Shown here: positions 51,417 to 60,782 of the stretch, piece after piece
Numbering within the stretch: the first letter of the stretch is position 1
Layout: every line of letters starts with the position of its first letter
Origin: Nocardia anocheti
GTDB lineage: Bacteria; Actinomycetota; Actinomycetes; Mycobacteriales; Mycobacteriaceae
Assembly (NCBI RefSeq): GCF_029675105.1
Contig: NZ_JAQQFV010000009.1
Location: 300,952 to 364,951, forward strand
Direction of reading: 5' to 3'
DNA: 64,000 nt
Translations under genes and position numbers: made by a program
Notes under the pieces: model-generated
Database searches by the model: none
Told to the model about the DNA's origin: nothing
What the model saw: the letters and a program-made list of their open reading frames with translations, nothing else

Positions 51417-52079
51417 ATGAGCGTCTTCGACTGTGCGGATGCGGGGTCTCGGACTGCGGGGATCGCGGCCGCGACCAGCTCGCTCAAGTCCGGACGGCTC
51501 GTCGTGATGCCGACCGACACCGTGTACGGCCTGGCCGCCGACGCGTTCGACTCCTCGGCCGTCGCCGACCTGCTCGCCGCCAAGCGCCGCGGCCGCGATA
51601 TGCCCGTCCCGGTGCTGGTGGGCTCGTGGAACACCATCGACGGCCTGGTCTTCTCGGTGCGCCCGCAGGCGCGTGAGCTGATCCGCGCCTTCTGGCCCGG
51701 CGCGCTGAGCCTGGTCGTGCAGGCCGCTCCGTCGCTGGCCTGGGACCTGGGTGACACCCGTGGCACGGTGATGCTGCGCATGCCGCTGCACCCGGTGGCG
51801 CTGGAGTTGTTGCGCGAGGTCGGCCCGCTGGCGGTGTCGAGCGCCAACGTCTCGGGGCAGCCGCCCGCCACCACCGTCGAACAGGCCCGCGAGCAACTCG
51901 GGTCGCTGGCCGGTGTGTACCTCGACGGCGGCCCGGCCACCCACGCGGTGCCCTCCACCATCGTCGACCTCACCGCCGACCAGCCGCGCGTGCTGCGCGA
52001 GGGCGCGGTGCCGCTGGCCGACATCGCCGATGTGCTCGGGATGATGCCCGAGGCGTTGACCAACTCCCCGCAACGGTGA
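51417..52079 (+). CDS. tsaC: L-threonylcarbamoyladenylate synthase (Sua5/YrdC family)
   Basis: A 220-residue enzyme that makes threonylcarbamoyl-AMP for the t6A37 modification of ANN-decoding tRNAs. Typical stretches are MPTDTVYGLAADAF, LAAKRRGRDMPVPVLV, FWPGALSLVVQA, LRMPLHPVALELL and SSANVSGQPPAT. It has the short YrdC-like form. The ATG has a GGAGAGG site. A TAAACT -10-like hexamer at 51362-51367 may provide its own promoter. Confidence 0.94.
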   Translation: MSVFDCADAGSRTAGIAAATSSLKSGRLVVMPTDTVYGLAADAFDSSAVADLLAAKRRGRDMPVPVLVGSWNTIDGLVFSVRPQARELIRAFWPGALSLVVQAAPSLAWDLGDTRGTVMLRMPLHPVALELLREVGPLAVSSANVSGQPPATTVEQAREQLGSLAGVYLDGGPATHAVPSTIVDLTADQPRVLREGAVPLADIADVLGMMPEALTNSPQR

Positions 52080-52092
52080 TCGCACGCATCCG

Positions 52093-53223
52093 ATGAGTAC
52101 GGTCGTTCCCCTGCGCGAGCTGCTGCTCGTGCTGCTCGTCTCGGCCACCGTCACCTTCCTGGCGACCGGTGGTGTCCGGTTGCTCGCGATCGGCTTCGGC
52201 GCCGTCGCGGTGCCGAGGGAACGCGACGTGCACGTCAAGCCGATCCCACGCATGGGCGGCGCGGGCATGTACGTCGGCGTGGTGGCCGCGGTGCTGTTCG
52301 CGCACCAGTTGCCCGCGCTGCGTCGCGGCTTCGACTACGCCCCCGACATCCCGGCCGTGCTGGTCGCGGCGACGATCATCGTGCTGGTCGGCATCGTCGA
52401 CGACCGCTGGGGCCTGGACGCGCTCACCAAATTCGTCGGCCAGGTCACCGCGGCGGGTGTGATGGCCGTGATGGGCCTGAGCTGGTACGTCATCTACGAC
52501 CCGTTCAACGACACCACCGTGGTCCTCGACGCGCTGCAGGGCGGTCTGGTGACCGTCGGAATCACCGTCACCCTGGTGAACGCGATGAATTTCGTGGACG
52601 GTCTCGACGGCCTGGCCGCCGGGCTCGGTTTGATCTGCGCGGTCGCGGTTTTCGCGTTCTCCATCGGTTTGCTCTACGACCAGGGCGGCTCGGTGGACAC
52701 CTATCCGCCCGCGTTGCTGGCCGCCGCGTTGGCCGGTGCCTGCCTCGGATTTCTTCCCCATAATTTCTCACCGGCCCGGATATTCATGGGCGACACCGGT
52801 TCGATGATGATCGGTTTGATGCTGGCCGCCGTTTCCACCGGCGCCTCCGGGCGAATTCCGCTGCAGGGCTACGGCCCGCGCGACATTGTGGGTTTGCTCT
52901 CGCCGCTGTTGCTGGTGGGCGCGGTGATGTTCATTCCGGTGCTCGATCTTCTGCTCGCGATCGTGCGCCGGGTGCGCGCCGGAGTGAGTTTCTCCACACC
53001 GGACAAAATGCATCTTCATCACCGATTGCTGCAGATCGGACATTCTCAGCGGCGCGTGGTTCTGCTCATCTATTTGTGGGTCGGCGTGCTGGCCTTCGGC
53101 GCGGTGGGCACCTCGCTGATGGACCGGCGGCTGGTGGTGTTGCTGGTGGCGGGTGGATTGGTGTTCGCGCTGGTAGTGACCGCGATCCCATCGATGCGCC
53201 GGGTGGAGTCGGCCAACCGGTGA
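52093..53223 (+). CDS. wecA: Undecaprenyl-phosphate GlcNAc-1-phosphate transferase-like (WecA)
   Basis: A 376-residue polytopic enzyme that starts cell-wall polymer synthesis by moving GlcNAc-1-P to decaprenyl/undecaprenyl phosphate. About 11 TM helices are seen, with PRMGGAGMYVG, VGIVDDRWGLDA, NAMNFVDGLDGLAAG, FMGDTGSMMIG and HLHHRLLQIGHS marking the WecA/MraY family. In mycobacteria this enzyme begins the arabinogalactan linkage unit. The start is 13 nt after the tsaC stop, so they are likely co-transcribed. Confidence 0.95.
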   Translation: MSTVVPLRELLLVLLVSATVTFLATGGVRLLAIGFGAVAVPRERDVHVKPIPRMGGAGMYVGVVAAVLFAHQLPALRRGFDYAPDIPAVLVAATIIVLVGIVDDRWGLDALTKFVGQVTAAGVMAVMGLSWYVIYDPFNDTTVVLDALQGGLVTVGITVTLVNAMNFVDGLDGLAAGLGLICAVAVFAFSIGLLYDQGGSVDTYPPALLAAALAGACLGFLPHNFSPARIFMGDTGSMMIGLMLAAVSTGASGRIPLQGYGPRDIVGLLSPLLLVGAVMFIPVLDLLLAIVRRVRAGVSFSTPDKMHLHHRLLQIGHSQRRVVLLIYLWVGVLAFGAVGTSLMDRRLVVLLVAGGLVFALVVTAIPSMRRVESANR

Positions 53224-53242
53224 CCCGCGGCCGCAAGGTAAA

Positions 53243-53710
53243 GTGCGGGCCGTGAGCTTTACACCGGAAACCGTGCCCGGCCCCGACGCCCCGCTGCGCG
53301 CCGCGCTGCGCTACGGCCTGATCGGCCTGGGCGTCCTCGTGGTCGCCTCGGTGGTGATCGCCACCCTCGCCGCCGGGACGCCCGGCCTGTGGGGCGCCCT
53401 GCTCGGCTCGGCCATCGGCGGTGGGTTCATCCTCACCACCGTGGTCGCCGTGCTGCTCGGCGCCAAGCTGCCGCCGAGCACGGCGGGCCTGGTCATGCTG
53501 GTCAGCTGGGTGGGAAAGCTGCTGGTGGCGCTGGTCGTGGTCGGTGTGCTCAACCAGTTCGACTTCTACAGCAGGCCCGCGCTGTTCTTCACCGTGGTGG
53601 GAGCCCTGCTGGTGGTGCTGGGCGCGGAGACGTATGGCGTTGTGAGCGTGAAGGTTCCGTATGTCACGACACGCGCGGGGGACGGCGAAACGGCTTCCGA
53701 GCAGGAATAA
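53243..53710 (+). CDS. AtpI-like membrane protein preceding the ATP synthase operon
   Basis: A 155-residue protein with four predicted TM helices, in the position of AtpI (Rv1303-like) proteins that assist c-ring assembly. The sequence is divergent from E. coli AtpI, so the call rests on size, topology and place. GTG 53243 has an AAGG site 4 nt away; GTG 53252 is also possible. The 286-nt gap to atpB contains two direct TTGGTAA repeats (53742 and 53753). Confidence 0.75.
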   Translation: MRAVSFTPETVPGPDAPLRAALRYGLIGLGVLVVASVVIATLAAGTPGLWGALLGSAIGGGFILTTVVAVLLGAKLPPSTAGLVMLVSWVGKLLVALVVVGVLNQFDFYSRPALFFTVVGALLVVLGAETYGVVSVKVPYVTTRAGDGETASEQE

Positions 53711-53996
53711 TCCCACCCAGCTACACAACGTCGTAGATAGCTTGGTAAAGTGTTGGTAAGCAAGCACCCAAGCTGGAGGCGCTGCCCGGGAGGACTCAGG
53801 GCATTGCCTCGGGTTGCCAGGGGGGATCGCCCAGATCCTGCCCGGTGCCGCTATGCTTACTGCCGATCCGGGTGGAATGTGCCCGGTTGAAGCATGTCGA
53901 CGATGTCGCCGACGCCCGAACAGCAGCGATATGGGTTACACCGTATGAGCAGCTGTCGAATTTCGAGCCGACCAGAGTCGACCCCATTGATCGTCA

Positions 53997-54851
53997 ATGT
54001 CCGATCGAACCGCGGGAATGACCGTCGTACCCGCGGCCCGAACACGGGAGAGAACGCTGAGCGTCATCACTTTGGCGGCGGGCGAGTTCCACGCGCCATC
54101 GCTGTCCGACTTCTTCCCTCCAGCAGTGCTGTTCGAGGGTACGCCGTTCGAACTCGATCGCCTGATGCTGATCCGGCTGCTGATGACCGCCGTTGTGGTG
54201 CTCGTCTTCGTGCTGGCTTTCCGCTCGCCGAAGATCGTGCCGCGCGGCCTGCAGAACCTGATGGAAACCGCGGTGGTTTTCGTCAAGGAGCAGATCTGCG
54301 ACGAGGTACTCGGCAAGGAAACCGGTAAGAAGTTCCTCCCGCTGATCGCGACGATCTTCTTCACGGTGCTGTTCCTGAACTTCTCCAGTGTGGTGCCGTT
54401 CCTGAACATCTCCTCGAACGCGCGAGTCGGCATGCCGCTGGTGCTCGCGGTGATCGCCTACGTCGCGTTCAACTTCGTCGGTATCCGGAAGTACGGCTTC
54501 TTCAAGTACCTGCGCTCGAGCATCGTCGTGCCGAACGTGCCGCCCGCCCTGCACGTGCTGCTGATCCCGATCGAGTTCGTCTCGACCTTCATCCTGCGCC
54601 CCTTCACGCTCACCGTGCGACTCATGGCGAACATGCTCGCGGGCCACATCATGCTGGTGCTGTTCTTCAGCGCCACCTGGTACTTCCTCTTCGATGCGAC
54701 CGCGTGGATGAAGGTCTTCTCGCCCTTCTCGCTGCTCGCGGGCATCGGCTTCACGCTGTTCGAACTGTTGGTCATCTTCCTGCAGGCGTACGTGTTCGCC
54801 CTGCTGACCGCGGTGTACATCAGCCTCGCTCAGCACGCTGCCGACCACTGA
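53997..54851 (+). CDS. atpB: ATP synthase subunit a
   Basis: The stator channel subunit of the Fo motor, about 265-284 residues. The essential Arg lies in RPFTLTVRLMANMLAGH, and the last helices have LLAGIGFTLFELLVIFLQAYVFALLTAVYI. The start is uncertain: ATG 53997 and ATG 54018 give an N terminus of poor quality, while the conserved part begins near a CTG at 54057 (SVITLAAGEFHAP) that follows GGGAGAGAACG. A non-ATG start there is possible. Confidence 0.93.
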   Translation: MSDRTAGMTVVPAARTRERTLSVITLAAGEFHAPSLSDFFPPAVLFEGTPFELDRLMLIRLLMTAVVVLVFVLAFRSPKIVPRGLQNLMETAVVFVKEQICDEVLGKETGKKFLPLIATIFFTVLFLNFSSVVPFLNISSNARVGMPLVLAVIAYVAFNFVGIRKYGFFKYLRSSIVVPNVPPALHVLLIPIEFVSTFILRPFTLTVRLMANMLAGHIMLVLFFSATWYFLFDATAWMKVFSPFSLLAGIGFTLFELLVIFLQAYVFALLTAVYISLAQHAADH

Positions 54852-54929
54852 CCTGTTTCCACACCAGTACTGCCAAACCTGCTACACACGCCGACCGGCG
54901 GGTGAGCAACAGAAAGGGAAAGAAGACTC

Positions 54930-55178
54930 ATGAGCCTCGCTTACCTGGCCCAGGAAGCCGCGAACACCGAGAGCACCTTCAAGGGCTTCGGCGCCATCGG
55001 CTACGGTCTCGCCGCGATCGGCCCCGGCATCGGCGTGGGTATCGTCGTCGGTAAGGCCATCGAGGGCTTCTCGCGTCAGCCCGAGCTGGCCGGCCAGATC
55101 CGTACCAACATGTTCCTCGGTATCGCGTTCACCGAGGCCCTGGCGCTGATCGGCCTCGTCGCCGGCTTCATCTTCTGA
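54930..55178 (+). CDS. atpE: ATP synthase subunit c
   Basis: An 82-residue hairpin that builds the proton-driven rotor ring. The first helix has GPGIGVGIVVGKA with GxGxGxG packing, the loop is RQPE, and the proton-carrying Glu69 is in GIAFTEALALIG. This protein is the target of bedaquiline in mycobacteria. It follows atpB by 78 nt. Confidence 0.97.
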   Translation: MSLAYLAQEAANTESTFKGFGAIGYGLAAIGPGIGVGIVVGKAIEGFSRQPELAGQIRTNMFLGIAFTEALALIGLVAGFIF

Positions 55179-55183
55179 TTCCG

Positions 55184-55741
55184 ATGCGCGAACTCATCAC
55201 GCTCGCTGCCGAAGGGGGAGAGGATGTGAATCCTCTCATCCCCGAAACGTACGACATCGTCTGGTCGATCGTCTGCGTCGCCGTCATCGGTCTGCTGTTC
55301 TGGAAGTACGTGATCCCACGTGTGACCAAGACCCTCGACGAGCGTGCCGACAAGATCGAAGGCGGTATCGCCAGGGCCGAAGCAGCCCAGGAAGAAGCAC
55401 AGCAGACGCTGCAGCAGTACCAGCAGCAGCTGGCCGACGCCCGGCTCGAGGCCGCGAAGATCCGCGAGGATGCTCGCACCCAGGGTCAGCAGATCCTCGC
55501 GCAGATGCGCACGGATGCCCAGGCCGAGAGCGACCGTATCGTCGCCGCCGGTCACTCCCAGCTGGAAGCCCAGCGCCAGCAGATCCTGACAGAGCTGCGT
55601 TCCGAGGTCGGCCGTACGGCCGTCGACCTGGCCGAGAAGATCATCGGTCAGTCGGTCTCGGACGAGGCCAAGCAGGCGGCGTCGATCGACAAGTTCCTCA
55701 GCGAACTCGACGACACCGACGCCATCGGGGTCGGAAGGTAA
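55184..55741 (+). CDS. atpF: ATP synthase subunit b
   Basis: A 185-residue stator stalk protein: one N-terminal TM helix (about 25-44) and a long charged coiled coil rich in Gln and Ala (EEAQQTLQQYQQQLADARLEAAKIREDA). It is a stand-alone b subunit. It begins 5 nt after the atpE stop. Confidence 0.96.
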   Translation: MRELITLAAEGGEDVNPLIPETYDIVWSIVCVAVIGLLFWKYVIPRVTKTLDERADKIEGGIARAEAAQEEAQQTLQQYQQQLADARLEAAKIREDARTQGQQILAQMRTDAQAESDRIVAAGHSQLEAQRQQILTELRSEVGRTAVDLAEKIIGQSVSDEAKQAASIDKFLSELDDTDAIGVGR

Positions 55742-55760
55742 CGACGCGAAAGTGAGAAGC

Positions 55761-56573
55761 ATGTACGCAGCGAGCCGCGAGGCCAGCTCCCGGTCCCGGG
55801 AGGCGCTTCGGGCCGCTCTGACCGGAAGCGAAACTGTTGCGGCCACGACGGGGTCGGAACTGTTCGCCGTTGTCGCCGTGCTGGACGACCAGCGTTCGCT
55901 GCGTGTGGCGCTCGCGGACGTGTCGGTGCCGGGTTCGGCGCGCGCTGAACTCAGTGAGCGGATCTTCGGCGGCAAGGTCAGCGCTGCCACGCAGGCAGTG
56001 CTGACCACCGCGGTGGCCCAGAACTGGTCGCGCACCCGCGATCTGGTCGACACCCTGGTGCTGCTCGGGCAGGAGGCTCTGCTGGAGTCGGCCGCCGACG
56101 CGGGCAGGCTGGACGCGGTGGAGGACGAGCTGTTCCGGCTCGGTCGCATCATCGCCGACAACCCGCAGCTGGAGCAGGCACTGTCCGATCAGAGCAAGCC
56201 CGCCACGGCGCGGCGCGAGCTGATCGAGCGGCTGCTGACCGGCAAGGCCGAGCCGATCACCCTGACGCTGGCCGAGCAGGCGGTGACCCGACTGCGGACC
56301 AACAACATCGGCGTCGCCTTCGGCGCCCTGTCCGATCTGGCGGCGGCCCGTCGTGACCAGATCGTCGCCCACGCGCACGCCGCGGTCGAGCTCACCGATC
56401 AGCAGAAGGGCAAGCTCGCCGCTTCCCTGCAGCGGATCTACGGCAAGGCGGTCACCGTGCACGTGCAGGTCGACCCGACGCTGCTGAGCGGCGTCGTCGT
56501 GCGCGTCGGAGACGACGTCATCGACGGCAGCGCCACCGGCCGACTGGAGAAGCTGCGCCGGGCCCTGTCCTGA
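55761..56573 (+). CDS. atpH: ATP synthase subunit delta (unfused)
   Basis: A 270-residue delta subunit that joins the stator stalk to the F1 head. The N-terminal six-helix domain and C-terminal TV.VQVDPTLLSGVVVRVGDDVIDGS are complete. Unlike mycobacteria, where delta is fused to a second b-like domain (about 445 residues), no b-type TM helix or coiled coil precedes it. ATG 55761 (MYAASREA) is used; GTG 55752 is three codons upstream. Confidence 0.95.
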   Translation: MYAASREASSRSREALRAALTGSETVAATTGSELFAVVAVLDDQRSLRVALADVSVPGSARAELSERIFGGKVSAATQAVLTTAVAQNWSRTRDLVDTLVLLGQEALLESAADAGRLDAVEDELFRLGRIIADNPQLEQALSDQSKPATARRELIERLLTGKAEPITLTLAEQAVTRLRTNNIGVAFGALSDLAAARRDQIVAHAHAAVELTDQQKGKLAASLQRIYGKAVTVHVQVDPTLLSGVVVRVGDDVIDGSATGRLEKLRRALS

Positions 56574-56629
56574 CCAGCAGCTCTACTCCAACCCCCGACA
56601 TTCGAGACCACAGCGAGAGCAGGAACAAC

Positions 56630-58270
56630 ATGGCGGAGCTGACGATCTCCTCCGACGAGATCCGTAGCGCGATCGAGAGCTACACCCAGAGCTACACCCC
56701 GGAAACCTCCATCGAAGAAGTCGGCACCGTGACCGACACCGGTGACGGCATCGCGCACGTCAGCGGTCTGCCTTCGGCGATGGCCAACGAGCTGCTCGAG
56801 TTCCCGGGCGGCGTCCTGGGCGTCGCGCTGAACCTCGAGGACACCGAGATCGGTGCCGTCATCCTCGGCGAGTACGCCTCGCTGGAAGAGGGCCAGCAGG
56901 TCCGTCGCACCGGCGACGTGCTGTCGGTTCCCGTCGGCGACAAGTTCCTCGGTCGCGTCGTCAACCCGCTCGGCCAGCCGATCGACGGCCTGGGCGAGAT
57001 CGAGGCCGATGACCGCCGCGTGCTCGAGCTGCAGGCCGCGACCGTGCTGGAGCGTCAGCCGGTCGAGGAGCCGCTGGCCACCGGTATCACCGCGATCGAC
57101 GCGCTGACCGCCATCGGCCGCGGCCAGCGTCAGCTGATCATCGGCGACCGTAAGACCGGCAAGACCGCCGTCGCCGTCGACGCGATCCTGAACCAGAAGG
57201 CGAACTGGGAGTCGGGCGACCCCAGCAAGCAGGTTCGCTGCATCTACGTCGCGATCGGCCAGAAGGGCTCCACCATCGCGGGCGTCAAGACCGCGCTCGA
57301 GGAGCACGGCGCGATGGAGTACACCACGATTGTGGCGGCCCCCGCGTCGGATTCCGCCGGTTTCAAGTGGCTGGCCCCCTACACCGGTTCGGCCATCGGC
57401 CAGCACTGGATGTACCAGGGCAAGCACGTCCTGATCGTGTTCGACGACCTGACCAAGCAGGCCGAGGCCTACCGCGCCATCTCGCTGCTGCTGCGTCGTC
57501 CGCCGGGCCGCGAGGCGTACCCCGGTGACGTCTTCTACCTGCACTCCCGTCTGCTGGAGCGTTGCGCGAAGCTGTCCGACGAGATGGGCGCTGGCTCGAT
57601 GACCGGTCTGCCGATCATCGAGACCAAGGCCAACGACGTCTCGGCGTTCATCCCGACCAACGTCATCTCCATCACCGACGGCCAGGTCTTCCTCGAGTCC
57701 GACCTGTTCAACAAGGGTGTCCGCCCGGCGATCAACGTCGGTACCTCGGTCTCCCGTGTCGGTGGCGCCGCCCAGACCAAGGCCATGAAGAAGGTCGCCG
57801 GTTCGCTGCGTCTGGAAATGGCCCAGTACCGCGAGCTGGAGGCGTTCTCCGCCTTCGCCTCCGACCTGGACGCCGCGTCGCTGGCCCAGCTCGAGCGCGG
57901 TGCCCGCTGGGTGGAGCTGCTCAAGCAGAACCAGTACTCCCCGGTCGCCGTCGAGGATCAGGTCGTCTCGATCTACCTGGTCGACGCCGGTTACTACGAC
58001 TCCGTGCCGGTCGGCGACGTGCGTCGCTTCACCGCCGAGCTGCTCGAGTACCTGCACAGCTCGACCCAGTCGTCCTTCGACGCCCTCGAGGGTGGCCGCA
58101 AGCCGCTCGACGGCGAGGCCGCCGACGCGATCAAGTCCGAGACCGACAAGTTCAAGCAGGGCTTCCTGGCTTCCGACGGCAGCCGCGTCGTGAACGAGGC
58201 CGCCGCTGGCGACCTGGAGCACGAAGAGGTCGAGTCGCTGTCGGTCACCCGCAAGCACGTCGAGAAGTAA
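56630..58270 (+). CDS. atpA: ATP synthase subunit alpha
   Basis: A 546-residue F1 alpha subunit with Walker A GDRKTGKT at 172-179 and the catalytic-site Arg region in SVSRVGGAAQ. It is some 30 residues longer than the E. coli protein because of a C-terminal extension after KSETDKFKQGF (VVNEAAAGDLEHEEVESL). In mycobacteria a similar extension suppresses ATP hydrolysis. Confidence 0.97.
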   Translation: MAELTISSDEIRSAIESYTQSYTPETSIEEVGTVTDTGDGIAHVSGLPSAMANELLEFPGGVLGVALNLEDTEIGAVILGEYASLEEGQQVRRTGDVLSVPVGDKFLGRVVNPLGQPIDGLGEIEADDRRVLELQAATVLERQPVEEPLATGITAIDALTAIGRGQRQLIIGDRKTGKTAVAVDAILNQKANWESGDPSKQVRCIYVAIGQKGSTIAGVKTALEEHGAMEYTTIVAAPASDSAGFKWLAPYTGSAIGQHWMYQGKHVLIVFDDLTKQAEAYRAISLLLRRPPGREAYPGDVFYLHSRLLERCAKLSDEMGAGSMTGLPIIETKANDVSAFIPTNVISITDGQVFLESDLFNKGVRPAINVGTSVSRVGGAAQTKAMKKVAGSLRLEMAQYRELEAFSAFASDLDAASLAQLERGARWVELLKQNQYSPVAVEDQVVSIYLVDAGYYDSVPVGDVRRFTAELLEYLHSSTQSSFDALEGGRKPLDGEAADAIKSETDKFKQGFLASDGSRVVNEAAAGDLEHEEVESLSVTRKHVEK

Positions 58271-58331
58271 GCCGGGCAGAACTGATGTCGGCAATTTCCG
58301 ATCTGGCGAATGAAGGGAGTGTGAACCGCTA

Positions 58332-59303
58332 GTGGCAAGTTTGCGCGAATTGCGCTCCCGTATTCGTGGTGTGAATTCGATCAAGAAGATCACCAAGGCT
58401 CAGGAACTGATCGCGACCTCGCGAATTTCCAAGGCCCAGGCCAGGGTCGCCGCGGCCAAGCCGTACGCCGAGGAGATCACCAAGGTCCTCGGTGAGCTGG
58501 CGAGCGCGTCGAAGAACCTGGCGCACCCGCTGCTCAACGAGCGTCCGAACCCGAAGCGGGCCGCCGTGCTGGTCATTACCAGTGACAGCGGTATGTGCGG
58601 TGGTTACAACTCCAACGTGCTCAAGCGCGCCGAGGAGCTCATGACCACCCTGCGTGGCGACGGCAAGGAGCCGGTGCTGTACGTGATGGGCAACAAGGGC
58701 CTCACGTACTACAAGTTCCGCAACCGGCCGTTCCAGGCCTCGTGGACCGGCTTCTCGCAGCAGCCGAAGTACACCGACGCCTCGGCGGCGTGCGGCCACC
58801 TGGTCGAGGCCTTCATGGCCGGGTCCGACGGCGAGGTCGCCTCGCTCGACGGCACCGGAACCATCGCGGGCGTCGACGAGCTGCACATCGTGTACACCAA
58901 GTTCGTCTCGATGCTGACCCAGAACCCGGAGGTGCGCCGCCTGGCGCCGATCCAGGTCAGCTTCGTCGACGAGAACTTCGCACTCGGTGACGACATGCTG
59001 TCGGACTCGCCGAACGCGGTGGTCACGGCGCAGTACGAATTCGAGCCGGACGCCGATGTGCTGCTGGGCGCTCTGCTGCCCAAGTACATCAACACGCGTA
59101 TCTACTCATCGTTGCTCGAGGCAGCGGCATCCGAGTCCGCGGCTCGGCGCACCGCAATGAAGGCGGCCACCGACAACGCCAACGAGCTGGCCAGTGTGCT
59201 CCAGCGCGAGGCGAACTCGGTGCGTCAGGCCCAGATCACGCAGGAAATCAGCGAAATCGTCGGCGGCGTGAACGCGCTGGCGTCGAGCTCGGACCGCGAC
59301 TAG
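58332..59303 (+). CDS. atpG: ATP synthase subunit gamma
   Basis: A 323-residue rotor shaft. Conserved N-terminal (ASLRELRSRIRGVNSIKKITKAQELIA) and C-terminal helices form the central coiled coil. An extra loop around residues 160-180 (GSDGEVASLDGTGTIAGV) matches the position of the mycobacterial gamma insertion. GTG 58332 follows GAAGGGAG. Confidence 0.96.
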   Translation: MASLRELRSRIRGVNSIKKITKAQELIATSRISKAQARVAAAKPYAEEITKVLGELASASKNLAHPLLNERPNPKRAAVLVITSDSGMCGGYNSNVLKRAEELMTTLRGDGKEPVLYVMGNKGLTYYKFRNRPFQASWTGFSQQPKYTDASAACGHLVEAFMAGSDGEVASLDGTGTIAGVDELHIVYTKFVSMLTQNPEVRRLAPIQVSFVDENFALGDDMLSDSPNAVVTAQYEFEPDADVLLGALLPKYINTRIYSSLLEAAASESAARRTAMKAATDNANELASVLQREANSVRQAQITQEISEIVGGVNALASSSDRD

Positions 59304-59327
59304 AAGCGCAGGAAGAGAACCAATCTA

Positions 59328-60776
59328 ATGACCGCAGCTGTCACTCAGGACACCGCGAGCAAGGCGGGCGCAACCGCCGGTCGCGTCGTCCGTGTCATCG
59401 GCCCCGTCGTGGACGTCGAGTTCCCGCGTGGCGCCATCCCCGAGCTGTTCAACGCTCTGCACGCCGATATCAAGCTGGCGTCGGTGGCCAAGACGCTGAC
59501 CCTCGAGGTCGCCCAGCACCTCGGCGACAACATCGTGCGCACCATCTCGATGCAGCCGACCGACGGCCTGGTCCGTGGCGCGAGCGTCACCGACTCGGGC
59601 AAGCCGATCTCGGTGCCCGTCGGCGACATCGTCAAGGGCCACGTGTTCAACGCCCTGGGCGACTGCCTCGACTCGCCCGGCCTCGGCCGCGACGGCGAGC
59701 AGTGGGGCATCCACCGCAAGCCCCCGAGCTTCGACCAGCTCGAGGGTAAGACCGAGATGCTCGAGACCGGCGTCAAGGTCATCGACCTGCTGACCCCGTA
59801 CGTCAAGGGCGGCAAGATCGGTCTGTTCGGTGGTGCCGGTGTCGGCAAGACCGTGCTGATCCAGGAGATGATCACCCGTATCGCTCGCGAGTTCTCCGGC
59901 ACCTCGGTGTTCGCGGGCGTCGGTGAGCGTACCCGTGAGGGCACCGACCTCCACCTGGAAATGGAAGAGATGGGCGTCCTCCAGGACACCGCCCTCGTCT
60001 TCGGCCAGATGGACGAGCCGCCGGGCACGCGTATGCGCGTGGCCCTGTCCGCGCTGACCATGGCGGAGTACTTCCGCGATGTGCAGCACCAGGACGTGCT
60101 GCTGTTCATCGACAACATCTTCCGTTTCACCCAGGCCGGTTCCGAGGTCTCGACCCTGCTGGGTCGTATGCCCTCGGCCGTGGGTTACCAGCCGACGCTG
60201 GCGGACGAGATGGGTGAGCTCCAGGAGCGCATCACCTCGACCCGTGGTCGCTCGATCACCTCGCTGCAGGCGATCTACGTCCCCGCCGACGACTACACCG
60301 ACCCGGCCCCGGCGACCACCTTCGCCCACCTGGACGCGACGACCGAGCTCTCCCGCCCGATCTCGCAGAAGGGCATCTACCCGGCCGTCGACCCGCTGAC
60401 CTCGACCTCGCGCATCCTCGAGGCCTCGATCGTCGGCGAGCGTCACTTCCGCGTGGCCAACGAGGTGAAGCGGATCCTGCAGAAGTACAAGGAACTGCAG
60501 GACATCATCGCCATCCTCGGTATGGACGAGCTCTCCGAAGAGGACAAGGTCCTCGTCGGTCGCGCCCGTCGTCTGGAGAAGTTCCTCGGCCAGAACTTCA
60601 TCGTGGCCGAGAAGTTCACCGGTCAGCCGGGCTCGGTCGTGCCGCTGGAGCAGACCATCGACGACTTCGATCGCGTCTGCAAGGGCGAGTTCGACCACTT
60701 CCCGGAGCAGGCGTTCAACTCCTGCGGTGGTCTCGACGACGTCGAGGCGGCCGCCAAGAAGATCGCCGGAAAGTAG
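59328..60776 (+). CDS. atpD: ATP synthase subunit beta
   Basis: The catalytic F1 subunit, 482 residues. Walker A GGAGVGKT is at 168-175, the catalytic Glu lies in VGERTREG, and DELSEEDK (DELSEED) marks the C-terminal lever. All regions are complete. Confidence 0.98.
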   Translation: MTAAVTQDTASKAGATAGRVVRVIGPVVDVEFPRGAIPELFNALHADIKLASVAKTLTLEVAQHLGDNIVRTISMQPTDGLVRGASVTDSGKPISVPVGDIVKGHVFNALGDCLDSPGLGRDGEQWGIHRKPPSFDQLEGKTEMLETGVKVIDLLTPYVKGGKIGLFGGAGVGKTVLIQEMITRIAREFSGTSVFAGVGERTREGTDLHLEMEEMGVLQDTALVFGQMDEPPGTRMRVALSALTMAEYFRDVQHQDVLLFIDNIFRFTQAGSEVSTLLGRMPSAVGYQPTLADEMGELQERITSTRGRSITSLQAIYVPADDYTDPAPATTFAHLDATTELSRPISQKGIYPAVDPLTSTSRILEASIVGERHFRVANEVKRILQKYKELQDIIAILGMDELSEEDKVLVGRARRLEKFLGQNFIVAEKFTGQPGSVVPLEQTIDDFDRVCKGEFDHFPEQAFNSCGGLDDVEAAAKKIAGK

Positions 60777-60782
60777 TCATCC

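Noticed and set aside
53711..53996. Additional small gene between the AtpI-like gene and atpB
   Set aside because: No frame has a start with ribosome site and plausible composition; only TTGGTAA repeats and possible promoter-like bases are visible.
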